Shown here: piece after piece, positions 41,624-50,571 of the stretch
Position numbering within the stretch: position 1 is the stretch's first letter
How the letters are laid out: the number at the start of each line of letters is the position of its first letter
Assembly: GCF_000769915.1 (NCBI RefSeq)
Contig: NZ_JRLV01000001.1
Coordinates: 310,001-374,000, forward strand
Source of the DNA: Flavobacterium beibuense F44-8
GTDB taxonomy: Bacteria > Bacteroidota > Bacteroidia > Flavobacteriales > Flavobacteriaceae
Length of the DNA stretch: 64,000 bases
Reading direction: 5' to 3'
The notes under the pieces: generated by a model
What the model was told of the DNA's origin: nothing
Seen by the model: the letters and a program-made list of their open reading frames with translations, nothing else
Databases searched by the model: none
Program-made: the position numbers and the translations under genes

Positions 41624-42889
41624 TTAAGGGAAAATAATCCTGAAAATATGTTTTTGGTTGTATTCGTACTCCACCTTAAGGTTGTAGTTTGAAGCGATAG
41701 ACTGCACAATGGCAAGTCCCAGCCCCGTAGATTGTTCGTTTAGTGTGCTACGGAAGAAACGGTCAAAAATTTTGTTTTTATCAAGTGGTGTTTCTCCGGT
41801 ATTTAGGAATGTAAGCCTGTTTTTATCTGTAATAATTTCAAGGCTGCCACCTGCTTTGGTGTGTATAATGGCATTTTTAAGCAGGTTGTTTACCAGTGTT
41901 ACTGCCAGTCCCTTATTCATGGTAAAGTTGAGTTGAGCAACATTTATGGCGTTAACCGTTACTTCCTTATAATCGGCAAAGTCTCTAAACTCTTCGGTAA
42001 GTTCATTTATCAAAGTATTAAAGTCAATGTTTTCTTCTTCCTCAAACTGCCTGTTCTCAATTTTAGAAAGCATGAGTAACGATTTGTTAAGGCGAACCAG
42101 TCGGTTTAGGGTATCATTTATTTTAGAGATTTCAATAAGCTGTTCTTCACTCAGGTTATTGTTTTCTACTAATAGTTCGAGCTTGTTGAGACTTATGGCA
42201 AGCGGGGTTTGAAGTTCATGAGAGGCATTTTCTATAAACTGCTTCTGACTGCTGTATACCGTTTCGTTTTGTTGCAGTACCTTTTCCAGTTCCTGTCCCA
42301 GTACTTTAAATTCGGAAACAGGGGAGGTAGGAGCTTCAAACTTTACGCCCGATCCCAGTTTGAAACCTTTAAGCCTGTCCAGCATTACATAAAAGGACTT
42401 CCATACTTTTCGCAGTATAAAATGGTTTAGTAACGCAATACTCACAACCAACATAATGTATAACGCAATCAGGGCTGTCATTAAGTCTTCAAGTAGTTCG
42501 TCTTCCTCTACCATAGAGGCACGTATGGTTAACTTATACGGATTGCCGTGCCTGTCGTTAAATACGGTTTTCAGGAGGCGAACAGGTTCTTCATCATCGT
42601 CATACTCCATGTACTCGAAATCAGAAGAGAACTTATCTGAAAAATCATAAAGCGGACCTTTAGGTAACGGTTCTACCTTAAACTGGTTAATACCATATTC
42701 TCTTATATTTAATATGTCATCGTTAGCGTATGATTCTCTTATTATAAGGATTTTGGAGTTTTTGAGTCCGTCATCAATATTGTCATACACCTCGTCCAGT
42801 ATAACCACATAGTAGAGGCTCGCCCATAGGGCTATAACAGCCAGTAGAGCGATAATAAGATAGCGTAATGTATAATAACGGAGTTTCAT
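41624..42889 (-). CDS. Sensor histidine kinase (membrane, two helices)
   Basis: A 421-aa sensor. Helix 1 at about residues 9-30, an acidic sensor region of about 105 residues (with DDDEEP), helix 2 at about 137-157, then HisKA with His224 (ENASHELQTPLAISLNKLEL) and HATPase (N-box VNNLLKNAIIH; FLNTGETPLD in place of a canonical DNG G1 box; G2 STGLGLAIVQSIA). Its ATG adjoins the stop of the regulator gene (42889/42890), so they are one unit. The acidic periplasmic patch could bind cations, as in PhoQ, but that is inference. Confidence 0.92.
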   Translation of the reverse strand: MKLRYYTLRYLIIALLAVIALWASLYYVVILDEVYDNIDDGLKNSKILIIRESYANDDILNIREYGINQFKVEPLPKGPLYDFSDKFSSDFEYMEYDDDEEPVRLLKTVFNDRHGNPYKLTIRASMVEEDELLEDLMTALIALYIMLVVSIALLNHFILRKVWKSFYVMLDRLKGFKLGSGVKFEAPTSPVSEFKVLGQELEKVLQQNETVYSSQKQFIENASHELQTPLAISLNKLELLVENNNLSEEQLIEISKINDTLNRLVRLNKSLLMLSKIENRQFEEEENIDFNTLINELTEEFRDFADYKEVTVNAINVAQLNFTMNKGLAVTLVNNLLKNAIIHTKAGGSLEIITDKNRLTFLNTGETPLDKNKIFDRFFRSTLNEQSTGLGLAIVQSIASNYNLKVEYEYNQKHIFRIIFP

Positions 42890-43561
42890 TTATATCATTT
42901 TATAACCTATCCCGTAAACCGACTGTATATCGGCTTCGGCATTGTTGTCCTTTAGTTTTTTACGGAGGTTTTTAATTTGTGAATACACAAAATCCAGATT
43001 ATCGGCCTGATCGGTATAATCACCCCAAACCGATTCGGCAAGTGCAGTTTTATTGATAAGTCGGTTAGGGTTTATCATAAAATAGTAAAGCACATCATAT
43101 TCCTTTCGGTTAAGTGTGATGGAGTTACCGTTTATAAATACTTCACGGTGTTCGGGGTCTATTTTAATATTGCTCCACTCAATAGCGTTATTGCCGTTGT
43201 GACTTTTTCGTCTCACTGCCGATTTGATTCTGGCATGTAGTTCAGCAAGGTGAAAAGGTTTTGCAAGATAATCGTCGGCACCAAGGTCAAGGCCTTTAAC
43301 TTTATCGTCTACGGCATCTTTTGCCGAAATAATTATCACGGCATCACGGCGTTTCATGTCCTTTAGTTCCTTAACCAGGCTAAGGCCACTTCCGTTAGGC
43401 AGCATTATATCTACCAGTATGCAGTCGTAATCGTATCCGCCTATTTTTTCCATTCCGGATATGTAGTCGTAGGCAGTTTCTACAATGTATTTTTCTTTTT
43501 CAAGTGATTGGGTTATGGTGTCCCTAAGATTGGCTTCGTCTTCTATTATTAGAATCTTCAT
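42890..43561 (-). CDS. OmpR-family DNA-binding response regulator
   Basis: A 223-aa regulator: receiver domain with MKILIIEDEANLRDT, phosphoacceptor Asp51 (CILVDIMLPNGSG) and KPFHLAELHAR, then a winged-helix output domain (ITLNRKEYDVLYYFMINPNR and LDFVYSQIKNLRKKL, IQSVYGIGYKM). The ATG at 43561 was chosen over an upstream TTG at 43573. The same 16-bp box lies upstream of this gene and of the PepSY-like gene, so it probably controls both, including itself. Confidence 0.94.
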   Translation of the reverse strand: MKILIIEDEANLRDTITQSLEKEKYIVETAYDYISGMEKIGGYDYDCILVDIMLPNGSGLSLVKELKDMKRRDAVIIISAKDAVDDKVKGLDLGADDYLAKPFHLAELHARIKSAVRRKSHNGNNAIEWSNIKIDPEHREVFINGNSITLNRKEYDVLYYFMINPNRLINKTALAESVWGDYTDQADNLDFVYSQIKNLRKKLKDNNAEADIQSVYGIGYKMI

Positions 43562-43583
43562 TCTGTCATTCAATTAGGTATAT

Positions 43584-43591
43584 CAAATATA
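43584..43591 (-). promoter_or_regulatory. -7 element TATATTTG of the two-component operon
   Basis: Minus-strand TATATTTG, 22 bases before the ATG at 43561. The regulator box lies about 32-47 bases upstream of it, a suitable place for an activator. Confidence 0.6.
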
Positions 43592-43622
43592 CGTATTTGG
43601 AATTCCAACATAATTCCAAATT

Positions 43623-43638
43623 TGGAAAGAATTGGGAA
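43623..43638 (-). promoter_or_regulatory. Response-regulator box upstream of the response regulator gene
   Basis: Plus-strand TGGAAAGAATTGGGAA; coding strand TTCCCAATTCTTTCCA with TTCC half-sites 11 bases apart. Flanked by more TTCCAA/TTGGAA palindromic pieces between 43595 and 43625. One base differs from the box at 41599-41614. Confidence 0.65.
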
Positions 43639-43664
43639 TTTTGGGCAGAATGCAGATAACAACC

Positions 43665-45275
43665 TTATTCTTTTTGGGCTTTTTTTACCCTTTTTAGCGT
43701 AAGCAGGTTTAACGGGTTAATGCCCAGTCCGCTTACATCTTTTCCGGTAAAACGGGAAGCCTTGTCATAAAACAATGCTATTACAGGAGCCTCTTCCATA
43801 ACAATTGCATCCAGTTGTTTGTAAATTCCCTGACGTTCCTTATCATCGGTAATCAGGAATGTTTGCTCATACAGCCTGTCGAATTCCTCGTTTTTAAAGT
43901 GGGTGTAGTTTGGTCCGCCCGGAGAGAAGTTTTTACTGTAAAACAGGGAAAGGTAGTTTTCGGCATCCGGATAATCGGCAATCCAACTCGCTTTAAAAAA
44001 TGATGTCTTTCCGGTAGAAATAGCCTGTGTTAAGGTTGATGGCGGATTCACATCTACTTCTACATTAAGTCCTATTTTTTGCCATTCGCGTTGAAGGTAT
44101 TCGGTTATATCAAGGTATGAGGCACTGGTACTGATTTGTATTTTAGGATTATTGTCGCCTGTATCAGCCTTGTAGGAAGCTACAAGTTCTTTAGCTTTTA
44201 CAGGGTTGTAATCATACCCTTTGCAGCCGTAACCACCCAGCCCGGTTGGTATCATTCCGTTAACGGCAGGGGTACCCATTCCGTTTCTGAGATACATTAT
44301 CATTTTTGCCCGGTCAAAACCATAATTAAGTGCCTGTCTTATCCTTTTATCCTTTACGGCAGCATCGGTTCCGTCCATCCTGAAACCCATGTATTCAGTA
44401 TTAAGGTAAGGTCCGGTAATCATGTTTACCTTGTCAGTATATTTCAGTTGTAATTGCCCCTTTGGTGTAAGTATCTCATCTTTATAGGATGGGTCAAGCC
44501 CCGATACAAAATCCAGTTTTCCCTGTGCAAATTGCAGGAAACCACTTTGTTTATCGGGTAAAAAGGTAATAGCTACCGCTTCAAGGTAAGGCAGGGAGTT
44601 ACCCTGTTCGTCCTTTTCATAGTATAACGGGTTCTTACGAAGTACCAGTTTTATATTCTCTTCCCATATTTTAAACTGAAAAGGCCCTGTACCGATAGGG
44701 TTTGCCCTGAAATCATAGCCCTGTTTTTCAAAAGCCTCATGAGGTACTACCGATGCGTATTTCATGGTGAGTAATCCTAAAAAAGCGGGGAAGGTTTTGT
44801 TGAGTTGTATTTGGAAAACCGAATCGTTTACGGCATGGAATGTTTCTACGTTTTGTAATATCCATCTGCCTGGTGCGGCAACATTTTCGTCTAGTAATCG
44901 GTTAAGGCTATAAGTGAAGTCGGCTGCTTTTACGGTGCGGGTACTGTCACTGCCAAACAAATCGCTTTTATGAAAGTATACATCATTTCGCAGGGTAAAG
45001 GTATAGGTCTTTCCGTCTGGAGATATTTTCCATTTTTTAGCGATGTCCGGTTTAATATTCAGGCTATCGTCAAGTTGTACCAGTCCGGTAAACACCTGGT
45101 TACAAACCCAAATGGATGGTCTTATGCGAGAGAAAGCCGGATCGAGCGAGTTTACGGCAGCATTTTCGTTATACCTGAAAACAAGATGATCGCGGTTTTG
45201 GCTTTTGTCGCCGGAGCAGGATGTAAAAAGGAGAAATAAGCAACAAATTGATATATAGGTTATTATTGATTTCAT
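43665..45275 (-). CDS. Oligopeptide-binding lipoprotein (ABC substrate-binding protein, family 5)
   Basis: A 536-aa lipoprotein with Cys20 (LLFTSCSGDK) as acylation site. SBP_bac_5 features: NSLDPAFSRIRPSIWVCNQV, KPDIAKKWKISPDGKTYTFT with LRNDVYFH, ADFTYSLNRLLDEN, and the late LNYGFDRAKMI and KASWIADYPDAENYLSLFYS. It should bind peptides or similar solutes for an ABC importer, but no permease or ATPase gene is adjacent. ATG at 45275 (a TTG one codon upstream is also in frame). Confidence 0.93.
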   Translation of the reverse strand: MKSIITYISICCLFLLFTSCSGDKSQNRDHLVFRYNENAAVNSLDPAFSRIRPSIWVCNQVFTGLVQLDDSLNIKPDIAKKWKISPDGKTYTFTLRNDVYFHKSDLFGSDSTRTVKAADFTYSLNRLLDENVAAPGRWILQNVETFHAVNDSVFQIQLNKTFPAFLGLLTMKYASVVPHEAFEKQGYDFRANPIGTGPFQFKIWEENIKLVLRKNPLYYEKDEQGNSLPYLEAVAITFLPDKQSGFLQFAQGKLDFVSGLDPSYKDEILTPKGQLQLKYTDKVNMITGPYLNTEYMGFRMDGTDAAVKDKRIRQALNYGFDRAKMIMYLRNGMGTPAVNGMIPTGLGGYGCKGYDYNPVKAKELVASYKADTGDNNPKIQISTSASYLDITEYLQREWQKIGLNVEVDVNPPSTLTQAISTGKTSFFKASWIADYPDAENYLSLFYSKNFSPGGPNYTHFKNEEFDRLYEQTFLITDDKERQGIYKQLDAIVMEEAPVIALFYDKASRFTGKDVSGLGINPLNLLTLKRVKKAQKE

Positions 45276-45293
45276 CAAGTCGATTTTTGTATG

Positions 45294-45301
45294 TAAATTT
45301 G
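45294..45301 (+). promoter_or_regulatory. -7 element TAAATTTG before mtaB
   Basis: TAAATTTG fits TAnnTTTG and lies 61 bases before the ATG. A small CCTCT/AGAGG hairpin follows in the leader (about 45305-45321). Confidence 0.45.
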
Positions 45302-45362
45302 CAACCTCTTTTTTGTAGAGGTAAATATAATTAAAGTTACTGCTTTACAAGAAGCTTATACA

Positions 45363-46718
45363 ATGGAAAACAGGAAAAAAGTCGCTTTTTATACTTTAGG
45401 ATGTAAGCTGAATTTTTCAGAGACATCTACTATTGCCCGCAACTTTCAGGATGAAGGATTTGATCGTGTTGAGTTTGAGGATGTGGCAGATATATATGTT
45501 ATCAATACCTGCTCGGTTACCGAAAATGCCGATAAACAGTTCAAACAGATAGTAAAGAAGGCGATAAAGAAGAATGAGAAGGCTTTTGTGGCAGCTGTAG
45601 GCTGTTATGCACAGCTTAAACCTGAAGAGCTTGCCGCAGTAGACGGGGTTGACCTTGTTCTTGGTGCAACAGAGAAGTTTAAGATTACCGACTATATAAA
45701 CGACCTTTCCAAAAATGATATTGGCGAGGTGCATTCCTGTGAAATATCGGAAGCCGATTTTTATGTAGGTAGTTATTCTATAGGCGATCGTACCCGTGCC
45801 TTTTTAAAGGTGCAGGATGGTTGTGATTATAAGTGTACTTACTGTACCATTCCGTTAGCAAGGGGGATTTCTCGCAGTGATACTCTTGAAAACGTACTTA
45901 AAAATGCCAAAGAAATATCTCAACAAAATATTAAGGAAATCGTACTTACCGGTGTAAACATAGGTGATTACGGTAAAGGGGAATTTGGCAACAAAAAGCA
46001 CGAACATACTTTTTACGAACTGGTACAGGCTTTAGATAATGTTGAAGGTATTGAGCGTTTAAGAATTTCGTCTATCGAGCCAAACCTGCTTAAAAACGAA
46101 ACGATTGAATTTGTGTCACAAAGCCGTACGTTTGTGCCGCACTTCCATATACCGCTACAATCGGGCAGTGATGATATTCTTAAACTGATGAGAAGACGTT
46201 ACCTGCGCCATGTGTATACTGAGCGTGTTGCAAAAATTATGGAAGTAATGCCGCATGCCTGTATTGGGGTTGATGTTATTGTAGGTTTCCCTGGTGAGAC
46301 CGACGAACATTTCCTTGAAACCTATAACTTTCTTAACGAGCTGGATATTTCATACCTGCACGTATTTACTTATTCTGAAAGGGATAATACTCCGGCAGCC
46401 GAAATGGATGGGGTAGTACCAATGAATGTAAGAAGCAAACGAAGCAAAATGCTAAGGGGGCTTTCGGTTAAAAAGCGTCGTGCGTTTTATGAAAGCCAGA
46501 TTGGTACAACAAGAACCGTACTTTTTGAAGGGGAGAACAAGGAAGGGTATATTCACGGATTTACCGAGAACTATGTAAAGGTTAAAACACCTTGGAACCC
46601 CGAACTGGTTAATACGCTACACGAAATAAAACTTACCAAAATTGATGAGGACGGAATTGTAAGGATGGAGTTTGTAAACCAGCCTGTTGAGAGTATTTCC
46701 ATTTCAGGAGAATTATAA
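45363..46718 (+). CDS. mtaB: tRNA t6A37 methylthiotransferase MtaB
   Basis: Radical-SAM enzyme that adds a methylthio group to t6A37 of tRNA. 451 aa: N-terminal UPF0004 domain with cluster cysteines Cys14, Cys50 and Cys81; radical-SAM motif Cys154-x3-Cys158-x2-Cys161 (GCDYKCTYCTIP); LTGVNIGDYG and PHFHIPLQSGSDDILKLMRR; C-terminal TRAM domain. LTGVNIG and the overall length favour MtaB over MiaB or RimO. Own promoter element upstream and a terminator downstream. Confidence 0.94.
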   Translation: MENRKKVAFYTLGCKLNFSETSTIARNFQDEGFDRVEFEDVADIYVINTCSVTENADKQFKQIVKKAIKKNEKAFVAAVGCYAQLKPEELAAVDGVDLVLGATEKFKITDYINDLSKNDIGEVHSCEISEADFYVGSYSIGDRTRAFLKVQDGCDYKCTYCTIPLARGISRSDTLENVLKNAKEISQQNIKEIVLTGVNIGDYGKGEFGNKKHEHTFYELVQALDNVEGIERLRISSIEPNLLKNETIEFVSQSRTFVPHFHIPLQSGSDDILKLMRRRYLRHVYTERVAKIMEVMPHACIGVDVIVGFPGETDEHFLETYNFLNELDISYLHVFTYSERDNTPAAEMDGVVPMNVRSKRSKMLRGLSVKKRRAFYESQIGTTRTVLFEGENKEGYIHGFTENYVKVKTPWNPELVNTLHEIKLTKIDEDGIVRMEFVNQPVESISISGEL

Positions 46719-46740
46719 AATTCAATATCTATATAAATAA

Positions 46741-46768
46741 AAAGCCTTGCTGATAAGCAAGGTTTTTT
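46741..46768. terminator. Terminator after mtaB
   Basis: AAAGCCTTGCT (46741-46751), GATA, AGCAAGGTTTTTT (46756-46768). A-run on the left lets it also serve the converging gene whose stop is at 46770. Confidence 0.9.
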
Positions 46769-46769
46769 A

Positions 46770-47303
46770 TTATCGCTCTATTTTTCTGCCAATAAACTTT
46801 TCCAGTTCGGCATACATATCTTCTATAGAAAGTACTTTTAGATCCGGGTGGTTTCTTAGCCACTGCGCATTAAGCGCTACAAGGGCTTCCGGTATTTCAA
46901 AATAAGTATCGTCGTCTATTTTCTGTTTTACAGGACTTTTACCAAACTCCTGATTCATGAAACCGTCAAACTCTTTACGGGTAAGGGAGTCAATTTTTTC
47001 GGTTTGCATCCTGAAGTAATCCAGGTGTGCCTGCGAACCTACTTTTTCAAAGCCTTCTTCAAGTATTTCGTTAAGGTCATCTGTCCACTGTGAGTGGTAA
47101 ACAAACTTAGCAAAACCATCGGTGTTTATGTTTGAAGTATAGTAATCAAGGTAATAGCTTATAAGGGAATCAGGGTGTATGTCTTCGTCTGAAACCCCTT
47201 CTTCACGAAGCAGGTTGATTACGGCAATGTTAGAGTTTAATATGGCGTTAGTATCCTCACTGTTAAAAGCGCTTTCGGAAACAATTATTTTATCAAATTT
47301 CAT
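46770..47303 (-). CDS. DMP19/DUF4375-like protein
   Basis: A 177-aa acidic soluble protein. ISYYLDYYTSNINTDGFAKF followed by VYHSQWTDDLNEILEEGFEK resembles the DMP19 (DUF4375) family, whose Neisseria member is a DNA mimic. The C-terminal part (EFGKSPVKQKIDDDTYFEIP) is less familiar. Function here is not known. It lies 39 bases after the methyltransferase gene and may be the last gene of that minus-strand group. Confidence 0.7.
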   Translation of the reverse strand: MKFDKIIVSESAFNSEDTNAILNSNIAVINLLREEGVSDEDIHPDSLISYYLDYYTSNINTDGFAKFVYHSQWTDDLNEILEEGFEKVGSQAHLDYFRMQTEKIDSLTRKEFDGFMNQEFGKSPVKQKIDDDTYFEIPEALVALNAQWLRNHPDLKVLSIEDMYAELEKFIGRKIER

Positions 47304-47342
47304 AAGTGTCTATGTGTTATTTACTGCAAAAGTAACAATTAG

Positions 47343-47978
47343 TTATAACTCCAGTGTTATGAGTCTTTTTTCTATGATTAACTTTTTGAACTGCAGTTTT
47401 TCCCTAATCCACTCCAAAGCGTTACTATGGTACATAAAAACATGAGTATGATCGTTTTTGTAATACCAGTTGCCAAAATCCCTTGCCTCATCAAACAGGT
47501 CGGTCATCAGATAGAGTTTTCCGCTAGGGAGTAGCAGGCTTTTAAGAAGTTCAAACTCTTTGAGCGGTTCTTTAAAATGCTCGGCTACTTCGGTGCAGGT
47601 TATATAGTCGTATTGTTTTTGGAGTAGTGCAGGGTTGTTATGGAAAAACAGGTCGTATTGTTCTATAGTATATCCGTTATCCTGTAAAACCTTAACGATG
47701 GGCGACCCGGTGCCTGATCCAAAATCGAGTCCGCTGTGTTGGGGAGTAAAATCCCTTAGTACAGCATTGGTAGCAGGGCTAACAAAGTTTTGGTAACCTG
47801 TATCTTCGGGGTTGTTATTGTGGTGTTTGTAATGTGCTTCTTCCTGCTCTGTAGTTAAATAATTCTTTGGGTGCAGAAAAACAGAAAGGCAAAGGGAGCA
47901 TTGTAAAAACTCCCTTTGCCCATGTGTATAAAAGCTTTTAGATGAACCGTTGCATAACGGGCAGTAAAGGCTTTCCAT
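47343..47978 (-). CDS. Class I SAM-dependent methyltransferase with N-terminal zinc ribbon
   Basis: A 211-aa protein. N-terminal four-cysteine motif (CPLCNGSS and CSLCLSVFLHP), then a Rossmann methyltransferase core with glycine-rich SAM site LDFGSGTGSPIVKVLQDNGY, and CTEVAEHFKEPLKEFELLKS, LKPGG-like LLPSGKLYLMTDLF. The substrate is unknown; the family often methylates small molecules or sugars. It starts 6 bases after the SDR gene stop, so co-transcribed. Confidence 0.88.
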   Translation of the reverse strand: MESLYCPLCNGSSKSFYTHGQREFLQCSLCLSVFLHPKNYLTTEQEEAHYKHHNNNPEDTGYQNFVSPATNAVLRDFTPQHSGLDFGSGTGSPIVKVLQDNGYTIEQYDLFFHNNPALLQKQYDYITCTEVAEHFKEPLKEFELLKSLLLPSGKLYLMTDLFDEARDFGNWYYKNDHTHVFMYHSNALEWIREKLQFKKLIIEKRLITLEL

Positions 47979-47984
47979 ATATTG

Positions 47985-48701
47985 TTAAGGATTAGTAGAC
48001 CAAATTCCGCTTTCCTTGATAAATACCCTACGGTTTAGCTTAAGCTGAGCAACAATTAACTCGGCAATATCTTCTGCCTGCATTACTTTTTCAGGGTTAC
48101 CGTCGGTAAGGTTCAGGTTAATGGCCATATCAGTAGCAACAGTACTTGGAGTAAGTGCTGTTACCCTAATGTTGTGTTTACGTACTTCCTGCATAAGGGA
48201 TTCAGTAAGTCCCATAACGGCAAACTTAGAAGCACTGTAGGCACTTGTTATAGCAGCGCCTTTTAGCCCGGCAGTAGAGGAGATGTTAATAATGTCTCCG
48301 CCCTGTTGTTCAATCATACCAGGTAGTACTGCTCTTGTAGCATAATAGATACCGAAAAGATTTACTTTAATGATATTCTCAAAATCTTCAGGAGCCAGGT
48401 CAAGGAACTTTCCAAACTTACCTATACCGGCATTATTTATTAAAATATCTATCGATTTGAATTCACCCAGTACAGTATTTACCGCTTGGTTAACCGATTC
48501 GATATCAGAAATATCAGCAGTAACAACAACAGTTTTTACACCATAAGGCTCAATTTCTTTAGCTACCTGCTCTAAGTCGGTTTTAGTGCGGGCCAATAAG
48601 GCTACATTTACACCTTCGGCAGCCAGAGCAAGTGCTACGGCTTTGCCAATACCTTTCCCTGCACCTGTAATAAGCGCATTCTTTTCTTTTAAGTTTTGCA
48701 T
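47985..48701 (-). CDS. Short-chain dehydrogenase/reductase (FabG-like)
   Basis: A 238-aa SDR with cofactor motif [11 protein letters not shown] (residues 13-23), NNAG at 89-92, catalytic Ser142, Tyr155 and Lys159 ([17 protein letters not shown]). The first-strand residues (LARTKTD) suggest NADP(H). Annotated relatives are 3-ketoacyl-ACP reductase-like, but a role in fatty-acid synthesis is not shown, as no fab genes are nearby. Middle gene of a four-gene minus-strand operon. Confidence 0.92.
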   Translation of the reverse strand: MQNLKEKNALITGAGKGIGKAVALALAAEGVNVALLARTKTDLEQVAKEIEPYGVKTVVVTADISDIESVNQAVNTVLGEFKSIDILINNAGIGKFGKFLDLAPEDFENIIKVNLFGIYYATRAVLPGMIEQQGGDIINISSTAGLKGAAITSAYSASKFAVMGLTESLMQEVRKHNIRVTALTPSTVATDMAINLNLTDGNPEKVMQAEDIAELIVAQLKLNRRVFIKESGIWSTNP

Positions 48702-48720
48702 TATATTATTTAATAGATGT

Positions 48721-49008
48721 TTAGATCCTTATTCCGGGAGGAAGCATTTCCTTATACCCTGGGTTTTTTTTGAAAAAAGCAGCAATTTTTGGATATGTTG
48801 GTACTACCCTCAACCTTTTTTCTTCAGCAATCGCTAAGATTTCTTTTAAAAAATCCGAAACAATCTCATCATCTTCATCAATTCCTTCAGGCACATTTAT
48901 TTTTGTAAGGAAAATTTTTCGCTCCTGTCTGGAATATTCAACTGACATCATGGTGTCGTTTACAGTTGTTTCAAATTGTCTTGAGAATTCATTGTCTTTA
49001 ATTTCCAT
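48721..49008 (-). CDS. GNAT-type N-acetyltransferase (YjdJ/Gtn-like small form)
   Basis: A 95-aa protein of the short acetyltransferase family (PF14542 type): [24 protein letters not shown] middle, [20 protein letters not shown] as the acetyl-CoA-binding helix, and a C-terminal [17 protein letters not shown]. Members are minimal GNAT folds of unknown substrate. It lies 5 bases from the pirin gene stop and 19 from the SDR start, inside the operon. Confidence 0.82.
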   Translation of the reverse strand: MEIKDNEFSRQFETTVNDTMMSVEYSRQERKIFLTKINVPEGIDEDDEIVSDFLKEILAIAEEKRLRVVPTYPKIAAFFKKNPGYKEMLPPGIRI

Positions 49009-49013
49009 GGCTT

Positions 49014-49736
49014 TTAGTTAAACTTCATGGGAACCTCGATTACCAGTATCTTGGACTGCTTGTTTGTTTTTATTTCAAAGTTTTCAAACTCTACAATACC
49101 ATAGGCATCACGTTCCCTGATGGTTTCATTATTAATTTCAACCTCTCCTTCTATAAGGAAAAGATATACTCCGTTTTCGGGGATTTTCAAATCATAAGTA
49201 ATAGTTGTACCGGCCTCAAAAATGCCTAGGCTCAAAAATGCCTGTTGGTAAATCCATAGTGCATTTCCGTCGTTTTTATCTTCAGGCGACACCACTGTAA
49301 TAAATGAATTTTTACTTGCTTCGAGGTCAAACCCCTTTTGGTCATAGCGGGGGGTGACATTATCTTTTTCGGGAAAAATCCATAATTGCAGTGTTTTTGC
49401 TTCTTCAGTCTCACTGGCATTCATTTCGCTATGCTGTATGCCCGTCCCTGCGCTCATAACCTGCACTTCGCCAAATCTCACGGTTTCCTGATTACCCATA
49501 CTGTCCCTATGGGTAAGCCCACCTTCAAGCGGAATAGTAATAATTTCCATATTGTCATGAGGATGGGTGCCAAATCCGGTGCCGCCTGCAATGGTATCAT
49601 CGTTTAATACGCGTAACATACCAAACTGAACCATGTCAGGATTATAATAGTTACCAAAAGAAAAAGAGAAGTTGGCTTTTAGCCAGCCATGATTAGCGGT
49701 TCCTCTTTTGTTTCTCGGAAAAAGTCTATGCCTCAT
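49014..49736 (-). CDS. Pirin-family bicupin protein (YhhW-like quercetinase)
   Basis: A 240-aa bicupin. N-terminal cupin has the metal ligands His58, His60, His102 and Glu104 (GTHPHDNMEII, GTGIQHSEMNAS). The sequence GGLTHRDSMGNQETVRFGEV is typical of YhhW-type pirins, some of which have quercetin 2,3-dioxygenase activity. First gene of the pirin-GNAT-SDR-methyltransferase set. In vivo substrate is unknown. Confidence 0.93.
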   Translation of the reverse strand: MRHRLFPRNKRGTANHGWLKANFSFSFGNYYNPDMVQFGMLRVLNDDTIAGGTGFGTHPHDNMEIITIPLEGGLTHRDSMGNQETVRFGEVQVMSAGTGIQHSEMNASETEEAKTLQLWIFPEKDNVTPRYDQKGFDLEASKNSFITVVSPEDKNDGNALWIYQQAFLSLGIFEAGTTITYDLKIPENGVYLFLIEGEVEINNETIRERDAYGIVEFENFEIKTNKQSKILVIEVPMKFN

Positions 49737-49854
49737 AAATTATTGATAAATTAAAACGGTGTGTATTCCGGTGAATGGATAAAAACTTTAATTTTATACA
49801 AATTTCGTAATAAAATTTGATAAACGGGGCTATTTTAGCGTTAAAACTCAACAA

Positions 49855-50523
49855 ATGGACAAGATTCCTGTATATTTTATGCCCGGACTGGCTGCTAGTT
49901 CAAGGATTTTTGAAAACATAAAACTACCTGAAGACAGGTTTGAAATGTATTATTTAGAATGGATTATGCCCGAACCACATGAACCGCTTACTGATTATGC
50001 TAAAAGAGTGGCTGCCAATATAAAACATGAAAATCCGGTGTTGGTAGGGGTGTCATTTGGCGGAATACTGGTTCAGGAAATTTCCAGAATTATTAATGTA
50101 AGAAAAGTGATTATTGTATCGAGCGTTAGGTCGAGCCTTCAGTTTCCGAGACGAATGCGCTTTGCTAAAATGACAAGGGCTTATCGTGTATTCCCTACCA
50201 CACTTATGCAAAAGGTAGACTGGTTAGCGAAGGCTTCCTTTGGAAATAATATGATTACCAGAAAACTTAATTTATATGAAAAATATATGTCGTTTAGGGA
50301 TAAGAAATATCTCGATTGGGCGTTTGAAACTGTAATAACATGGAGCAGGACAGAGATAGATGAAAAGGTAGTGCATATACACGGTACTGCCGATGAGGTT
50401 TTCCCTGCCCGATATATTCATAATTTTATCCCCGTTAAAGGCGGTACACATATTATGATTGTAAATAAGTATAAGTGGCTTAATGAGAACCTGCCCCGCC
50501 TCATTGAAGGAGAAAAGGAATGA
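49855..50523 (+). CDS. Alpha/beta-hydrolase
   Basis: A 222-aa cytosolic hydrolase without signal peptide. Nucleophile elbow GVSFGG with Ser67, an acid candidate in HGTADEVFP and a His in KGGTHIMIV near the C-terminus complete the triad. The oxyanion region is FMPGLAASSRIFENI. Substrate unknown. Divergent from the pirin operon; a lytic transglycosylase gene follows 48 bases later. Confidence 0.87.
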   Translation: MDKIPVYFMPGLAASSRIFENIKLPEDRFEMYYLEWIMPEPHEPLTDYAKRVAANIKHENPVLVGVSFGGILVQEISRIINVRKVIIVSSVRSSLQFPRRMRFAKMTRAYRVFPTTLMQKVDWLAKASFGNNMITRKLNLYEKYMSFRDKKYLDWAFETVITWSRTEIDEKVVHIHGTADEVFPARYIHNFIPVKGGTHIMIVNKYKWLNENLPRLIEGEKE

Positions 50524-50571
50524 TTTTTGTAATTTTACCTAATAATTAAAAACAATATAAAACTAACTAAA

